64,000 nucleotides of DNA, from the NCBI GenBank assembly GCA_036971475.1, contig JBAIZL010000005.1, positions 236,969,190-237,033,189 of the forward strand, read 5' to 3'. A program made the translations under genes and the position numbers. Of this stretch, positions 38,690 through 50,800 are shown one piece after another; within the stretch, counting starts at the first letter, position 1, and every line of letters begins with the position of its first letter. The notes under the pieces were generated by a model. That model searched no databases. It was not told where the DNA came from and was given only the letters and a program-made list of their open reading frames with translations. The stretch is from Prosapia bicincta. Its lineage: Eukaryota > Arthropoda > Insecta > Hemiptera > Cercopidae.

Positions 38690-39240
38690 TTTACCTCGCT
38701 TCTGTGCTGCTATCATAATTACCTTGAAATGTAATCGTTGCAACTCAGACTATATCTTACAATGTCTGTTGAATTGTACGCCTAATCTGTGGCTGACAAC
38801 AAAATCACAGTGGCAGTATTGCCTAATGAAGTGTACGTTTCAACCGTGTGTGGCAACGAAAATAGCAGTGGCATAGGTCGCTGTCAGCAGTGGCCGCGAT
38901 AATTAAAAGTGGGTCACTAGTTACTTCATGGCCAAGGTCGTTGACTAGAATATGCGGGTTACGCTTCACCCAAATGAAGGCCGGTTGGAAGATTTAAATA
39001 CTTTCTCAGTAATTTACAACAGACATTTTTATCAATATTAATTGTTTTAAAAGTATTGTGAACGTAGATCATTAATAGTTTCAGTATTTCTGAACACCGC
39101 GTTGATTACGTGGGTCGTTATCACGTGGTCGAGCGGGTTCTAATTGTTACCCAAGAGACTTTATTCGTTTTTTAGTCAAAAAGAATAATTAAGTTTTTTT
39201 TTGAGTATCTGTAAAAGATTAAAGTAATAATACCATTTTT
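38690..39240. other. Upstream flank of the aaNAT-like gene, nothing firm
   Basis: This is a slightly GC-richer stretch with short repeated phrases (AATCACAGTGGCAGTATTG and AATAGCAGTGGCATAGG near 38804-38876). It might include promoter elements, but I recognise none. Confidence 0.35.
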
Positions 39241-39432
39241 TTTTGGTGGAGCTTGGTGGTGGTGGTGGTGTAGTGGTGTGGTGGTGTTAGTGGTGGTGGT
39301 GTTAGTGGTGGTGATGTTAGTGGTGGTGGTGTTGGTGGTGTTAGTGGTGGTGGTGGTGTTAGTGGTAGTGTTGGGGTTGTTGTTTTGTTTTTTCCTTCTT
39401 CCTTTTCTTCTTCTTCTTCCTATTATTATTAC
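39241..39432. repeat. (GGT)n-rich and (CTT)n simple repeats
   Basis: GGTGGTGTTAGTGGTGGTG-type imperfect trinucleotide repeats (to about 39376) are followed by a pyrimidine tract (CCTTCTTCCTTTTCTTCTTC) and ATT repeats. Confidence 0.93.
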
Positions 39433-39544
39433 TAAAATTATATTCCTTCAAGATTGAACAATGTTTAATTATACAAATACTATTAATATTAAACACGTGG
39501 CAGGCATACATTCAGCATTTTAAAACTAAATGTTTTACTGGTAT

Positions 39545-39660
39545 ACTGGTGGCTCAGTGAGAGTTTGAGCAGTGTAGAAGAGGGATGTTCGCTTGAATCT
39601 CTGATGTCATTGTTTAGATCATGTACAGACTGGATTTCTAGGCTCCATGGGACAATTTAT
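39545..39660 (+). mobile_element. Possible degenerate tRNA-derived SINE head
   Basis: TGGCTCAGTGAG (from 39550) resembles a Pol III A box, and GCTTGAATCTC (from 39591) resembles a B box at near-tRNA spacing. The B box is poor and no tail or target-site duplication is visible, so this is tentative. Confidence 0.25.
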
Positions 39661-40610
39661 TACTCAGTTTCGACTTCAGTGTTTACGTCGTAGAGGGAGC
39701 ACTCTCGCAAATATATATTTCCAAACGTGGAGTCACTTTAATGAGAACTAATGACGTTCAAGACCCTTGTTAGGCAACAAATGAAATTTCAGTCCCTTGC
39801 TATTCATTAACTAAGTGTAATGTGAAAATTTTCACATTAAAATCTTATATTTGAAGTTAAAAAGAAGTACTATGTAAGGTCACCAATTCCATTTAAAATT
39901 CAGTTTATTTTTATTCAATCTTCATTAACTTTGTTTTATAAACAGAACTAATAATTTCTCAGCTGAGTAACACAAATTGTGAGAGATCGGCTAAAGAATT
40001 TTCAATGTTAACAATCCCGTTAGATTTAAGAGATTCTGTCGTATTCCGCCTATTATCTTTTAAAATTTTAGTTTTTTCTAAACATTCCAATAAGTTTAAT
40101 ATTTTTCCCCTCCTTGAAGGTTGATAGTGTTATGTCTGTAATGAAAGCTAAGATACAAGGTCAATGTTCATTCTTACGTTTTTTAACAATTTTATCGGCA
40201 AACTTCCCACTTGCTTCTAAGAATTGACAGACCTCATTTCTTACCGAGAAACTTTGAATGCATTCCCCCAACATTTATCCGGCTGATTTCCTTGAAGTGA
40301 AAATGAATGTATGCAGACAGATTCGGGAGGAACTGTGCCCGGTTCCTAGGTCTTGTGGGTTCAGCCTCTAAACAAATTCACCAATTTTCTAACGTCTTCC
40401 CCTACCTTTTCTACAGTGTAACCAACTTGCTTAGAGAACCCCTTGGTGAATAATTTAAAGTAAAAGAATAAACTAAACTAGTTTTACGTGTTTACCAGTG
40501 TTCTTACCAGTCATGCAGGTCACATCATTCGACATAGGTCAAGTATTTGTTCTGTGATAAAAATCTATCAACTCTCCTTTTAAAAAGTTAATCCCTACAT
40601 ATAAAAATCC
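39661..40610. other. Unique intergenic sequence, no gene recognised
   Basis: No repeat, exon or RNA gene is recognised. Confidence 0.5.
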
Positions 40611-41564
40611 GCGTACATACAGAAAGCAACTGGTGATCGCAACGCAACGTAAACCTGAGTTGCTATTAAAAAAAGTTGCTAGTCGGTTTACACGATTGTT
40701 CATATAAAGTTGCTGGTTTAGTTGTCTGTTATATCGTCGTCAGAGGAAGAATGTCTATATTTTAAGAAAGAAACTACAAAAACGTTACAAAGAAGACAAA
40801 TCCGTGTAGGCCTACACCTTCATAACGTTATTCGAGACAAAGTAAATAAATTGCTGTGCAAAAATCACGAAATTACCCAGTCCAATTTTTTAATTACTAT
40901 CGCATGAGGATTAGCAGTTACGACTACCTTTTAAGTAATGTATTTTAGAACATCAAGGAAAAAACAAATAATTGGCGAGAAAGATGGAAAAATAAATTTC
41001 AGCTGGAGAAAGATTAACAATAACACTCAGCTAAGATTAATTTCTCATTAATCTATTTATTTTTATGTATAACTGCAAAACTTAAAATAACGTTACAATT
41101 AAATGAAATAAAAATTAGTTTTAAACAAATGAAATTTTATAGTTCAAGTGCCGATTTTATATATTTTGAACCAATGGTTGGTAATCATTCGTATCGTCTT
41201 GAAGTTGGGTACACAAATCACGTCCAGATCGAGCAATATTTTGTTTTTCTGACATACTATACCAGTTTAATGAAAGACTATTCAAAGAAACAGAAACACA
41301 AAAAATATAATTAAAACTATTATCATTTAAATATGAAATCACTCTTGAGAAACGCATATACAATTTAACAAATACTGCTGGCAACTGAGAAACTGAGGGA
41401 CGATTTACAGCCTGACGTGACCGGAGCAACTCTAGTTTCTGTGTCACTCACTAGTCGCGTTGCTTTCACTTCTCTATGAATATGTGCATGCAACTCCGAT
41501 GCTGTGAAAAAGCAACTCAAGTTTGCGTTGCGTTGCCGTCACCAGTTGCCTTCTGTATGTTCGC
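40611..41564. mobile_element. 954-bp DNA transposon, Harbinger-like, non-autonomous
   Basis: Terminal inverted repeats of 54 bp (40611-40664 and 41511-41564) match at 48 positions. They begin GCGTACATACAGAAAGCAAC and GCGAACATACAGAAGGCAAC and contain CAACGCAACG. The tetranucleotide ATCC abuts both ends (40607-40610 and 41565-41568), a possible target-site duplication or part of one. Extra GTTGCT/AGCAAC motifs lie just inside both ends. The rest is too short for a transposase. The GCAACGCAAC-rich ends recall PIF/Harbinger relatives, and a remnant frame inside supports that weakly. Confidence 0.85.
40722..40907 (+). pseudogene. Remnant resembling a Harbinger transposase N-terminus
   Basis: An open frame without ATG reads SSSEEECLYFKKE, then RRQIRVGLHLHNVIRDK. 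Harbinger/HARBI1-type transposases often open with an acidic Ser/Glu segment followed by an Arg-rich RRxWVHPL-like motif, which this resembles. There is no DDE nuclease domain, so the element cannot move on its own. The assignment rests on motif memory over about 40 residues and may be wrong. Confidence 0.3.
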
Positions 41565-42529
41565 ATCCTTACCGTTGAAAATTCTGCTTGACACAAATTC
41601 GTGCGAGAGCTTTCGTAACTTTTCAAGTTTTTTTTTTTTAAAGCAGTTTCAAAGAAAACTTCCTAATTATTCTTTTTATAATACAAATACTCAGGTGTTT
41701 CAGAAATTAATTTTGTTTCTATCAGAACCTTGTAATACGTTTATAAAGGTCAATGATCATTATCTCTTTTCAAGCAAAGCACAATTTTCATTGACGCAGA
41801 ATTCGGGTCATTTTGTATTAATATTATAGACCAAAAATAATTGGTCTAAATTATAACAACATCTATGTATTTAGGTGTGTGCGTGCGTGCGTGAATGTTT
41901 GACCAATGCTACAGGGACATAATGTAAGTAATTATGGCCGAAGAAGACAGTAAAACCTTAATCGTGAGAAGGCAGACAAGGTCAGCCGGAGGCGTACACT
42001 GTTTCAACACGCATACAGTTACTGAAAATTCCAGTAACAAGTAATTATTTCAATTTTTAATAATTTTAAATTATTGAACCACTTTTATAGGCTGAGTAGC
42101 GAAAAACATACCTTGAATTGGATAATGGTAGCCTACAAGATTTGAATCGGTTCTGTGGCCGATATAGATGCAAGTTAATATAATAGAAATTGAAAACGAT
42201 TCCAGTTATTCTAATCTGCCAAACGTTAAACCCAGCTTGACAGTGATGCGACATCCTTCAATAAAAGGATCCGCAAACAAGAAGAGCTAAACTGTAAGTA
42301 AATGGGTAAATGGATATTATAAAATATAGCCCAAGTGTTTTAAATACATTCGTACAACATTTTAAAAAGAATTTTATGGTTTGCATTTAATGAATTAAAT
42401 AAAATTTAAACAATTCAATTTCAAAACATAACGTACGTATTAGATGTAAAAATACAAACGCTTAAAACGACCTAATTGGACAGATGTTTGTGTACTTTTT
42501 TAAATAGCCCATTCGGCTCAAAATGGCTG
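41565..42529. other. Unique AT-rich sequence, no gene recognised
   Basis: Includes a small GT/GCGT tract near 41876-41893. The open frame at 41476-41829 begins inside the transposon end and has no recognised domain. Confidence 0.5.
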
Positions 42530-42932
42530 ATTGGTCGAGTGCGAAAAGGGGGCGGAGCTGGACTCACGCCTATATATAGCGACCATAGAGAACGGATAAA
42601 AACCAAACTCCTCCTGTTCCTCATGATGATTCCTTACCTATGCCTCTCCCGTTTGGTGGCCAATTCTAAAAAAGTCCTACCGAAAAAACCTCGAATCCCT
42701 CCAATCCCGTACCTTACGTTCAATTTTCGGCAGCCCCTGGTTTGTTTCCAACAGCACAATCAGAAACTCCCTCCGCACTCTATCCCTGGCGGACTTCGTC
42801 CGTTCCCTCTCGGCAGGGCTCTTCGGCAGAGCCGAGAGTTCAGCCGACCCTCACATCCACTACCTCAATGACACCACTGGACCCCCTCCTACATTCCGCC
42901 CGCGTCCTAAAGTGTTGTTGGACCCTCCATAG
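42530..42932 (+). pseudogene. Jockey-type LINE, C-terminal end of reverse transcriptase ORF
   Basis: A frame open from 42630 to the TAG at 42930-42932 (100 residues, no ATG) reads TYASPVW, then a helix KNLESLQSRTLRSIFGSPWF, VSN-STIRNSL and a tail rich in proline. TYASPVW and GxPWFVxN followed by a short C-terminal stretch are hallmarks of the end of Jockey-clade LINE ORF2. Just upstream, in another frame, KTKLLLFLMMIPYL (about 42593-42640) matches the segment that normally precedes TYASPVW, so a frameshift lies near 42630. Weaker similarity (VRKGGGAGLTPIYS) reaches back to about 42530. The endonuclease and RT catalytic domains are absent, as expected for a 5'-truncated copy. Confidence 0.7.
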
Positions 42933-43615
42933 CACGCCCAAACCAGCCCCCCTCCCCCCACGGTGCATCATTTAATTAATGATACTGATAGATTAAGCAT
43001 AAAGATATTTTAGCTTTAAGTGATGCGCCAACAGACAATTTAGTATTTGATGTTTCTTTCAAATCTTGTTTAGTATAAGTTACCACTGCCGTAGGACAAG
43101 TGAATAGCCTGTAGTTCTTAAGAAACCATGTTAGATATAAGTGATTTATGACGCAGCATAAGTAAACCATGTTAGTCTTTAAGGTAATATTGTCATGCAT
43201 TTTTAAGTCATTTATGTTAGAATAAGTACTTTCTATGTTAATTTTAAGCCAAAGCAAGCCCTGTTAGTCTTAAGTCACTGTTCATGTTAGTTTTTAAGGT
43301 TACATGTTAGATTTAAGTATGTAAACTTTGTTTTTGAGACTTTCCCACAGAAATATGGAATGCCTGCCAAGAACATCTAGCAAAACGTCAGTCAGTCATT
43401 ATCCTTAACAAAAATAGCTCACCCTACCACCAATACAAACCTTCGTCCTTTCATCAAACAGTCAGCAAAAAAATAGCGCTGTAAACACATCGATACCAGC
43501 AGCCAGTGTTAAACAACAGGCGCTGCAAACCCACGGGGGCCACCAAACCCCCTTCTTCCTAATGACTGACTGACTGATTTGTATCACTCCAGTTTGTAAC
43601 TTCTTATTTGCTAGA
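42933..43615. other. Probable LINE 3' flank with degenerate CATGTTAG repeats
   Basis: After the Jockey stop there is a C-rich stretch, then seven or so loosely spaced CATGTTAG(T/A)NTTAAG motifs (about 43050-43330, spacing 25-45 bp). A GC-richer stretch follows (43340-43600; CCCACGGGGGCCACCAAACC) with no recognised coding. It may be LINE 3' UTR or a second element. Confidence 0.45.
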
Positions 43616-43770
43616 TTGTAATTTTGTAATAAGACCCTCTGATAGTGATGACATGGTCATTGAAATTTACATAAGATTTTAATCTCAAGTAACTTGTTTT
43701 ATTTGTTATTTTTATGGTATTGGGGTTCTTTCCAATATTTTTATTGTAATATATTATACTACTGTGCTCT
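43616..43770. repeat. Diverged copy of the 11.4-kb foldback family (right part)
   Basis: The order of motifs matches 11517-11660: TTGTAAT, ACCCTCTGAT, GATGACATGGTCATTGAAAT, TTACATAAGATTTTAATCT, then AAGTAACTTGT and a T-rich stretch. Substitutions are frequent. This shows the element is dispersed rather than a local duplication only. Confidence 0.75.
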
Positions 43771-45398
43771 TGATATTGTATAAAATCATAAATGGATTTA
43801 CAGCCCACCAGTTCGGTAGAATTCATTTAAAAGGGTTGTTTTTGTAATTTAATCGTTACATATTGATGTTATTTTAAATTTTTAAGGTAATTTTACTATC
43901 TTTTCATTAAAAAAAATGTGTATTTAATATTTTTAATCTAGTATTTTTTTAAATGGCATACTTTAACTTTCATTTCTTCGATAGTTGTTTACATCATTAC
44001 TTATTATCTACCTCTGTACATGCTCCATTGTTACCTCTGATACATTTGTCACTATAGTATTACTTTAGTATGACAACGAAGGAGGACTGGAGATTGATCA
44101 AAGATGTACTGATAGTGGCAGAGTAATCAGCTGTCAACGATTACCATAGCAAAGATGGCACGTTTGCTTATGTTTAATGACGTCATTAGGTTTTTTAGAC
44201 CACTCAGCAATAGTTTCTTTCAGAATCAGTTTCTTGTCCTGGGTTATCGAAAGAATGGTTTCAGTTCCCTACGTTACATTACAATTTATTTAAAATGTGA
44301 TTACGTAAAATTGTTTATTTATAAAATATATTGGAATATCTTTAATTCTTACATGATGTATTTTATTTTTTTTAATGGTAAAATTTGAGCATAAGCATTT
44401 TACACATGAGAACATATGTTAACAATGATGCTGATAACCACAAGGATATAACATCTAGAGCTGGACAGGCTAGAAGTGTGGATGAAGTAGCTTAACAGAC
44501 CATCGAGCTCAGACGTTGAAGATAGATGCCATGAACAGATTGAGCTGTTTAGAGATGTGATGTTATAGTCACATCTCTGCACTTGAGAGCAAGAGATGAA
44601 GCCGTTGATTATGGCTAGAAAAATCTTTAAATTGAAAATTGTGTAAAGATTAGAAAATTATAATACCTCGAGAAATCATAAACAAGAGACTCTTGTCCTA
44701 CCAACAAATAATGCAAGCTCTTAGAAGAGGGAAGAGTTGAAAGAGATTTTAATTCAGGATAAAACAGAATGTTAAGTAAAAACGTTTGAATAATTTATAA
44801 GGGAGATTTCAAAGTAGAACTGACCATTACAATCACCAAGCTTCTGAAGAAGAAGTAATTGAAATCTTCCCAAAAGGAATGTGAGTGTGTGAATTTTTTT
44901 AAAATTTAACAATCTGTTTCAACTAATATTATCGACGTACTGTTCCCTAGTTGCATCTGAGTTTGAAATACAACGTATTTTCTACAAATAAGAAAGGAAA
45001 GTACATTTTCCTTATTGCCAAATACACCAGAATTGTACTGAATAATCGCAGATGAATGTTTGGTGAAGTGGTGAAAGTTCAGGGAGATATCGAAAAAAAC
45101 TTATTTTGGCAATTATGCAACCAATTTGACTGTAATTGTCTATGAAGGATTAAGAAATATTGTAAAGTAACACAGTAAATTTCAATACATGAGTTTCACG
45201 AGTTAAATGACTAAAGGTATGCGCTAGTATAGTTTATGATTTGAATCTAGGATGGGAAGTTCATCAGGAGTATTAAGTCCGGGAGGAATTGTGAGATTTG
45301 GACGACGAGAACTGAAAGAACTACACGAAGGAGATAAAGGCTTAATTAAATAAAATACATTAAAGGGAGGCGAACGGGTGTATAATTATCTTACGCAA
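43771..45398. other. AT-rich sequence, no gene recognised
   Basis: A perfect 10-bp inverted repeat with an 8-nt loop (AGAGATGTGA ... TCACATCTCT, 44551-44578) is the only structure seen. Short open frames have no recognised domain. Confidence 0.5.
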
Positions 45399-46060
45399 CT
45401 CACGGAGCAGAAGAGGATCCTCCTACTCAGGGAGGAATGCTTAGAAAAGGTTCGGTCGTGGCTAGAGTGAACTGCCGTCAAAGGCTTCTAATTCAAATGG
45501 AGGTGAGGTTGTACTGTTCGAAATGTAAGAAGAAACTAAAGATGGTGAAAAAATAGTGTAGCAAGGGACCACATGGCCTCTCGGCTCTTATCTCCCTTGC
45601 CAAAGAACACTTTGTTAGCCATAACGTTGCAATATCTACTATCCAGTTAATGAGATCACTATCCTAACGAATCCAACCTCAAATTCGTGACTTCCGTCCG
45701 GGTGACTAGCGTCAGGCCAGAGGCGGGGGGCCTGGTGGTACTAGTATGTAAAAGTCTTTCGACCTTACTGTAAGGCCTTGACTGGTCACCGGCCCGCCGT
45801 TGGAACGAGACGAACTCAGCCAGTGACAGCTGATCGCCCGCTCTTCCAAAACTACTAGGGACCAGTAGAACCTTCAAACGGCCAGGTTTCAGTACCTCAT
45901 ACCCTGTCTGATTGGTTCGGTCCAGGTGGTGCAATCGGACCTTTATCCACTTTCGGTTGACCTTACCAAAGGCACTTGGTCCTAGGGAGGCAGACCTTGA
46001 AAGCGTATTGCCATCTGTAATTACGTAGCCAAGTATACGTAATATCACTATGTTCAATAG
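45399..46060 (-). other. GC-richer block with an unassigned 132-codon open frame
   Basis: A minus-strand frame (46057-45659) is open for 132 codons, lacks ATG, and is basic and Leu/Ser rich (NTLSRSASLGPSAFGKVNRK, RLHHLDRTNQTGYEVLKPG). Base composition is clearly richer in G+C than the flanks on both sides. I do not recognise a family. An old retroelement piece is the most economical guess, and an exon of an unseen gene is possible. Confidence 0.3.
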
Positions 46061-46667
46061 TTTTTATTTATCAATAGATTTCTCGCTACACACCATTATG
46101 TGTTTAAATGGCTACATGATGACGGTAGTTCATGTAAACCGCCACGCACTACGCAACGTATGTTAGCGACAAACCCTCGCTTTCACAACAATAAATCAAC
46201 AAAAAGAGAGCCTTTGTGAATTTCCGAGAACAATTGAACATTCTGTTTGGAACAGTCGATGCATCACAAATTTACTTCGCCGTAGATTGGTAATGCGGTT
46301 ACAAAGCGCTGTATGGTTTGACAATAGCTACGTGTTTGTATTTAGTTACTGCGCAGATTAACAACAATGCGTACTGCATACTGCATACTGTTAATAAGAT
46401 AAACAGCTACGAATCACAGTGGGTAAACTTGACAGCAATTCAGCTTCAACAATCCTCCCCCATCGTGCATTATTGCGTCATTATGATTGCGCGAGTGAAA
46501 GGATCCAATTATTAGTCGACATATTTATTTAATCGATTATTAATATTAGATTAAATTATATCTACAAAAATGTTCTTTTTTAAATTTAGCAGCAATGAGA
46601 CGAGTCGAGGGATGGGTGAAATTTAAAATGTATTACAATTATTAATCTTAAATTTTGTGAAAGAAAG
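46061..46667. other. Unique sequence, no gene recognised
   Basis: No repeat or coding feature recognised. Confidence 0.45.
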
Positions 46668-47140
46668 TAGCAAGAAAGTAATCCTGCCAGGAAAAACCTT
46701 GCGATAGGTCATGCAGGAACCCTATGGGATATAATGTATTTATGCTAAGGGATGAGGAGGGGTATTACCTTGCAAATACCAGGTTAGTGATGCTTAGTAG
46801 TAATGGTAGGCCTGTGCACTTCTTCCGCTGCCTGATCGAAACTAAAATTGTATGCAAGGCAATATTAGTACTTCCGTTGGGGCTAAGATGCTTCTCTTGG
46901 GATGTTTCCCTGCGTCACTTGATACAGAACTGTGAAGCAAATTAATTATTAGTTCGTTCTTTGATTAGAGAAAAACTTCCAGTAGGAACACTGCCTGTAT
47001 GTGGTGAAGTGGGGTCGTACCTACCCAGTGTAGATGTTGTATGTGCGTAGGGCTGCTTGTAGGACAATGTTGTTAGTGTCGGAGGTGTTGTTTGATGAAG
47101 GGCACTCTGATGTCAGGGTGTGTTATACACTTTATTTTTA
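46668..47140. repeat. Diverged direct duplication, copy 1
   Basis: Shared motifs with 47360-47830 come in the same order: CCAGGAAAAACC, TCATGCAGGAAC, TATGCTAAGG, GAGGAGGGGTAT, CAAATACC, GGGGTCGTA, ATGTTGTATGTGC and GGAGGTGTTGTTTGATGAA. The offset is about 690 bp. Both copies are GC-richer than the surroundings. No domain is recognised. Confidence 0.8.
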
Positions 47141-47359
47141 CCCAGGTCTGGGCCCCCAAAACTCGCCCAGACCTCGTGGCAGCCAACCTCTAGTGAGCTA
47201 TCTCCGTCTCACATGCGCATGCGATTAGTATCCCCACCGCGAGTGAAGGAAATAGGATTGATTGCCCGTGCACCAAGCTCATAAGCTTTTTTCATGGAGA
47301 ATCAGGAGATAGTGAAATGAAACAGTACGGTAAGAGTCGCTCTAAGAGCGGGATGAAAA
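47141..47359. other. Spacer within the diverged duplication
   Basis: A GC-richer stretch (CCCAGACCTCGTGGCAGCC) with no recognised feature. It may belong to the duplicated unit. Confidence 0.4.
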
Positions 47360-47830
47360 AACCTGGCAAGAAAGAAACCCTGGCAGGAAAAATCCCGCGA
47401 CAGATCATGCAGGAACACTTGGGGTTTGGATCACCTTATGCTAAGGAATAAGGAGGGGTATACTTTACAAATACCTTTTTATTGAGTCTATTGAGTCGAA
47501 ACTGAAAAGGCATGCAATCAAATTATTACTTCCGTTGGATCTAAACTACGACTCTGGATATGTGCCCCTGAGTCACCTGGAACATAACTGTTAAGCAGAA
47601 CCTATTAGTATGTATATTTTATTTTTTTTTCCATTATGGTTAGATCTAAGCGGTCAGTAAGAACGGCGGCCGTCTGTGTGTGTCGTGGGTGGGGTCGTAT
47701 CTACGCAATGGGAAATGAGTGTGGATGTTGTATGTGCATGAGCCTGTTTGTATGTAGAACCTTGTTGCTAAGTGTTGGAGGTGTTGTTTGATGAAAGGCA
47801 CTTTCAAGTCAGTGTTAAGCAGTGTTAATC
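47360..47830. repeat. Diverged direct duplication, copy 2
   Basis: Partner of 46668-47140, with many substitutions and indels, indicating an old event. Confidence 0.8.
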
Positions 47831-50800
47831 TTGTACATCTAGGTGCCTTCGTGATTATTCGCAAAACCTTGTTTGGGAATAACTGTAATACACATGAACT
47901 GATACGTTTCAGTACAGCAATCTATCAAAAAGCAGAAAAACTGCAATTAGATTACTCTAGCAGTAAAAATGTATTTATTTCACCTCTATATCGGCTTTTC
48001 TCTATTAAAAACAAACTATGAAGGTTAGCCCACTCCCGCTGTAATCATCTTTGTATACATATAAATTTTGCCCTACCCGTTTATTTCTAATTTGATATTT
48101 CAGTTGGTGTTGTAAATGTTCTAAATACCCTTTCCGGAGACCAACTTTCACATGAATGTTTAGTGATGTTTCTGCTGTATTCACCAACTTAAAGCCGTAT
48201 ATTTATATTCAAACAGGTTTTGCTCTGGTGGGCACAAAGGACGTAAACCCAACATGAAATAAAGGCAAAGGGCAAAGATCGACGGCCTTATTGCCGACAC
48301 TGAGCCTCGAGACGCGTTTATGTTTACACACGTCGCATAAAGGGGCCTTTCACACCTAAATACTTGACGCTTTTCTTCATGATATAGAGTTCGTTATTTC
48401 ATTAGTGTGACGTCATCGGCAGCTTTAAACACTTTAAGCCCATGTAGGTTACGGCTCTTTGAACATATCAAACGAGTTTAAGGGTGGAATTCGTTGGGGT
48501 AGGTTGTAGCTTATACTGTAAATTATGTTTATTAAAGATAACTGATTAAGTGATAATATTAAAATTTATTTTCTATAACAATTGTTACAAAAAAAATAAA
48601 GTTTCAAATATTTGTAGCGTAGCTCGTCATATCCCTAACCAGTACTACTAAGAAAAAATGTTGAATCTAAATACTTGCTTATAAATGTGATTTACAATAA
48701 GCTGTCAACTTCCCCATTTTAAACTTTTTTTACTCTACTATAACGAAATTCATTAGGTTAAGAAAACTGTTAGTAAAATATTTGAACTTGTGGGATATAC
48801 CTAGCTAGCGCTTGTCTATTGTCACATCTATCGGCCGAAATAAGTTACTGCACACACCTGTAAGTCATAAATATTAAAATAATTCGAAAGGGGTTCATCG
48901 TAAGTAAACCAAGACGTGCCTCGTTCATGGGAGAGAAGCTTTACATAGACATCCACAGACCAGGGAGATTTATGACTAGGAATCCCTGAGAATACAGAAA
49001 AACACCTGCACCTGTTGGAAAGTTCAACAAATTCCCACCAAGCCAAAAGAAAGTGAAAGAAGCGACAATTTTCATAGGCTAGCCACAGTTTGAGCGCCAT
49101 AAGGGAGCCAATCAAATTTGAAGAGGGGATGAAACCGATACGGATACGATAAAAGAGACACATTGCAACGGCCAGAATGACTGATGCAAATAAATCTGGT
49201 ATTAGTACAGATAAATGTAACTAAGCCTAGAATAGTTAAATAGATCAATCAACTAATATTCCAATTATTTCATAGTATTTTAATAAAAATATTAAACATA
49301 GGTAAAATCAATGTAAACTAAGTAATTAGAACTAAATAGACAAACTGGGAATGTTAGAATAAATTATAAACCAACACAACAATAATTAGGCTAACGGCTA
49401 ATAGACCGATGTAAATTAAACAGTAAGAGTGAGGCCTATGGGACCCAGCCAAAATGTATAATATTAAATTCATTTTGACCAAATATAATCAGGGATAACG
49501 AATATAAGTATAAACATGTGCGGAAAGTGAATTAGGCCTAGCTAGGGAGAGTTTTATTTCTGTAAAGATGCAAATTTTAATTTAAAACATAATAGCCTAA
49601 ACATTTGAAGTTATCCAAGATTGGAGCTATAATAGTCTCGGTAAAAACCCGCGTGGGGAGATTGTTTATACGATCTTGCCACACTGCACCGACAGCGCTA
49701 CCGTCGAAGTTTGAGTTAGCAAGAAGAAACAGCAAGTTAATTAAATTAGAAGAAGTAAAGACAAATACATTATTAAATGGAAGTTAAAAAATTGAAAATA
49801 ACACATTAGAGTAAGGAAAAGTCTTTCACAAAAGTTGAAACTAATTAAAATTCAAAATTACTAAATAAACAAAGTCAGTCACCATAGCAACGACTTTCTC
49901 ATTGGTTAAAAATGTAAGATGGATATCGAAAAGGCGGAAGTTTGAAGAAATTGGGGACGACTAAGCAAAAAAGGTGACACTTAGGAGTACAGTTTGAACG
50001 GTCAACGAGTGAGGTCGTATTGATACACGCAGAACCATTAACGACCCAATATGTGGTAAGAAGTCCGTATAAAGTGCTACGATGTGTCCCGGAAGTGTAC
50101 AAATATATGAGCTGAGGCTCATATATATTTCTACCAACATCTCGACCAAGAAAATGAAAAAAGAAGCCGAAATTAACAAAATTCACTGACGCCATGCAAT
50201 GCAGTGAAGTCTACATCCAAATCCCATGGGAGCTGTGAAGAGGCCCAAAGACAACCCAACCATAGAAGATACCTAACGTTTTGCAGTATAAGGTCATATA
50301 AACAATTTAATTTTTTTTAGATAAAATTTTATTTCAAAATATATTAACTTAAAATCAAAATTAACAAAAAATTGAATAACCTGAGGGACTGAAAACTCTC
50401 TTATGTTACCTAAATTAATTAACAAATATTCAAAATCGATTTCCATTCAACCGTTTACCCGAAGTGGAAATGAACGTATTGTCTTTAAATAATTTTATCT
50501 GATATGGCTTTATTCTTGAAAAATGTATGAAATCCTTTATCTTAGTATATAAGTATCAGTAGGAAGTTTTTAGTAAATGCCTAGCATGTTATAACTAATT
50601 AGATTAACCTATAAATAGGTAAATGTTAACCAGAGTCTATTAGTGAATTAAAAGGATTGTTTGTTAAAAGGCAAAGTAACTAGCCTAAAGTAACTAGAAA
50701 TTAACCTTAAAATGTTTGAAAATGAACAAGACTCTAAAATACGTAAAATTTAACAAGAATACATAACATTATGTGCAAATTAATTATAATAATTAAATTT

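Noticed and set aside
42530..42579. CCAAT-like, GC-box and TATATATAG in promoter order
   Set aside because: The bases are explained by coding frames of a Jockey LINE fragment, and no host gene follows. Kept only as a curiosity.
44551..44578. Perfect 10-bp hairpin as a regulatory RNA or terminator
   Set aside because: Too short and isolated to support a role; noted within the interval entry only.
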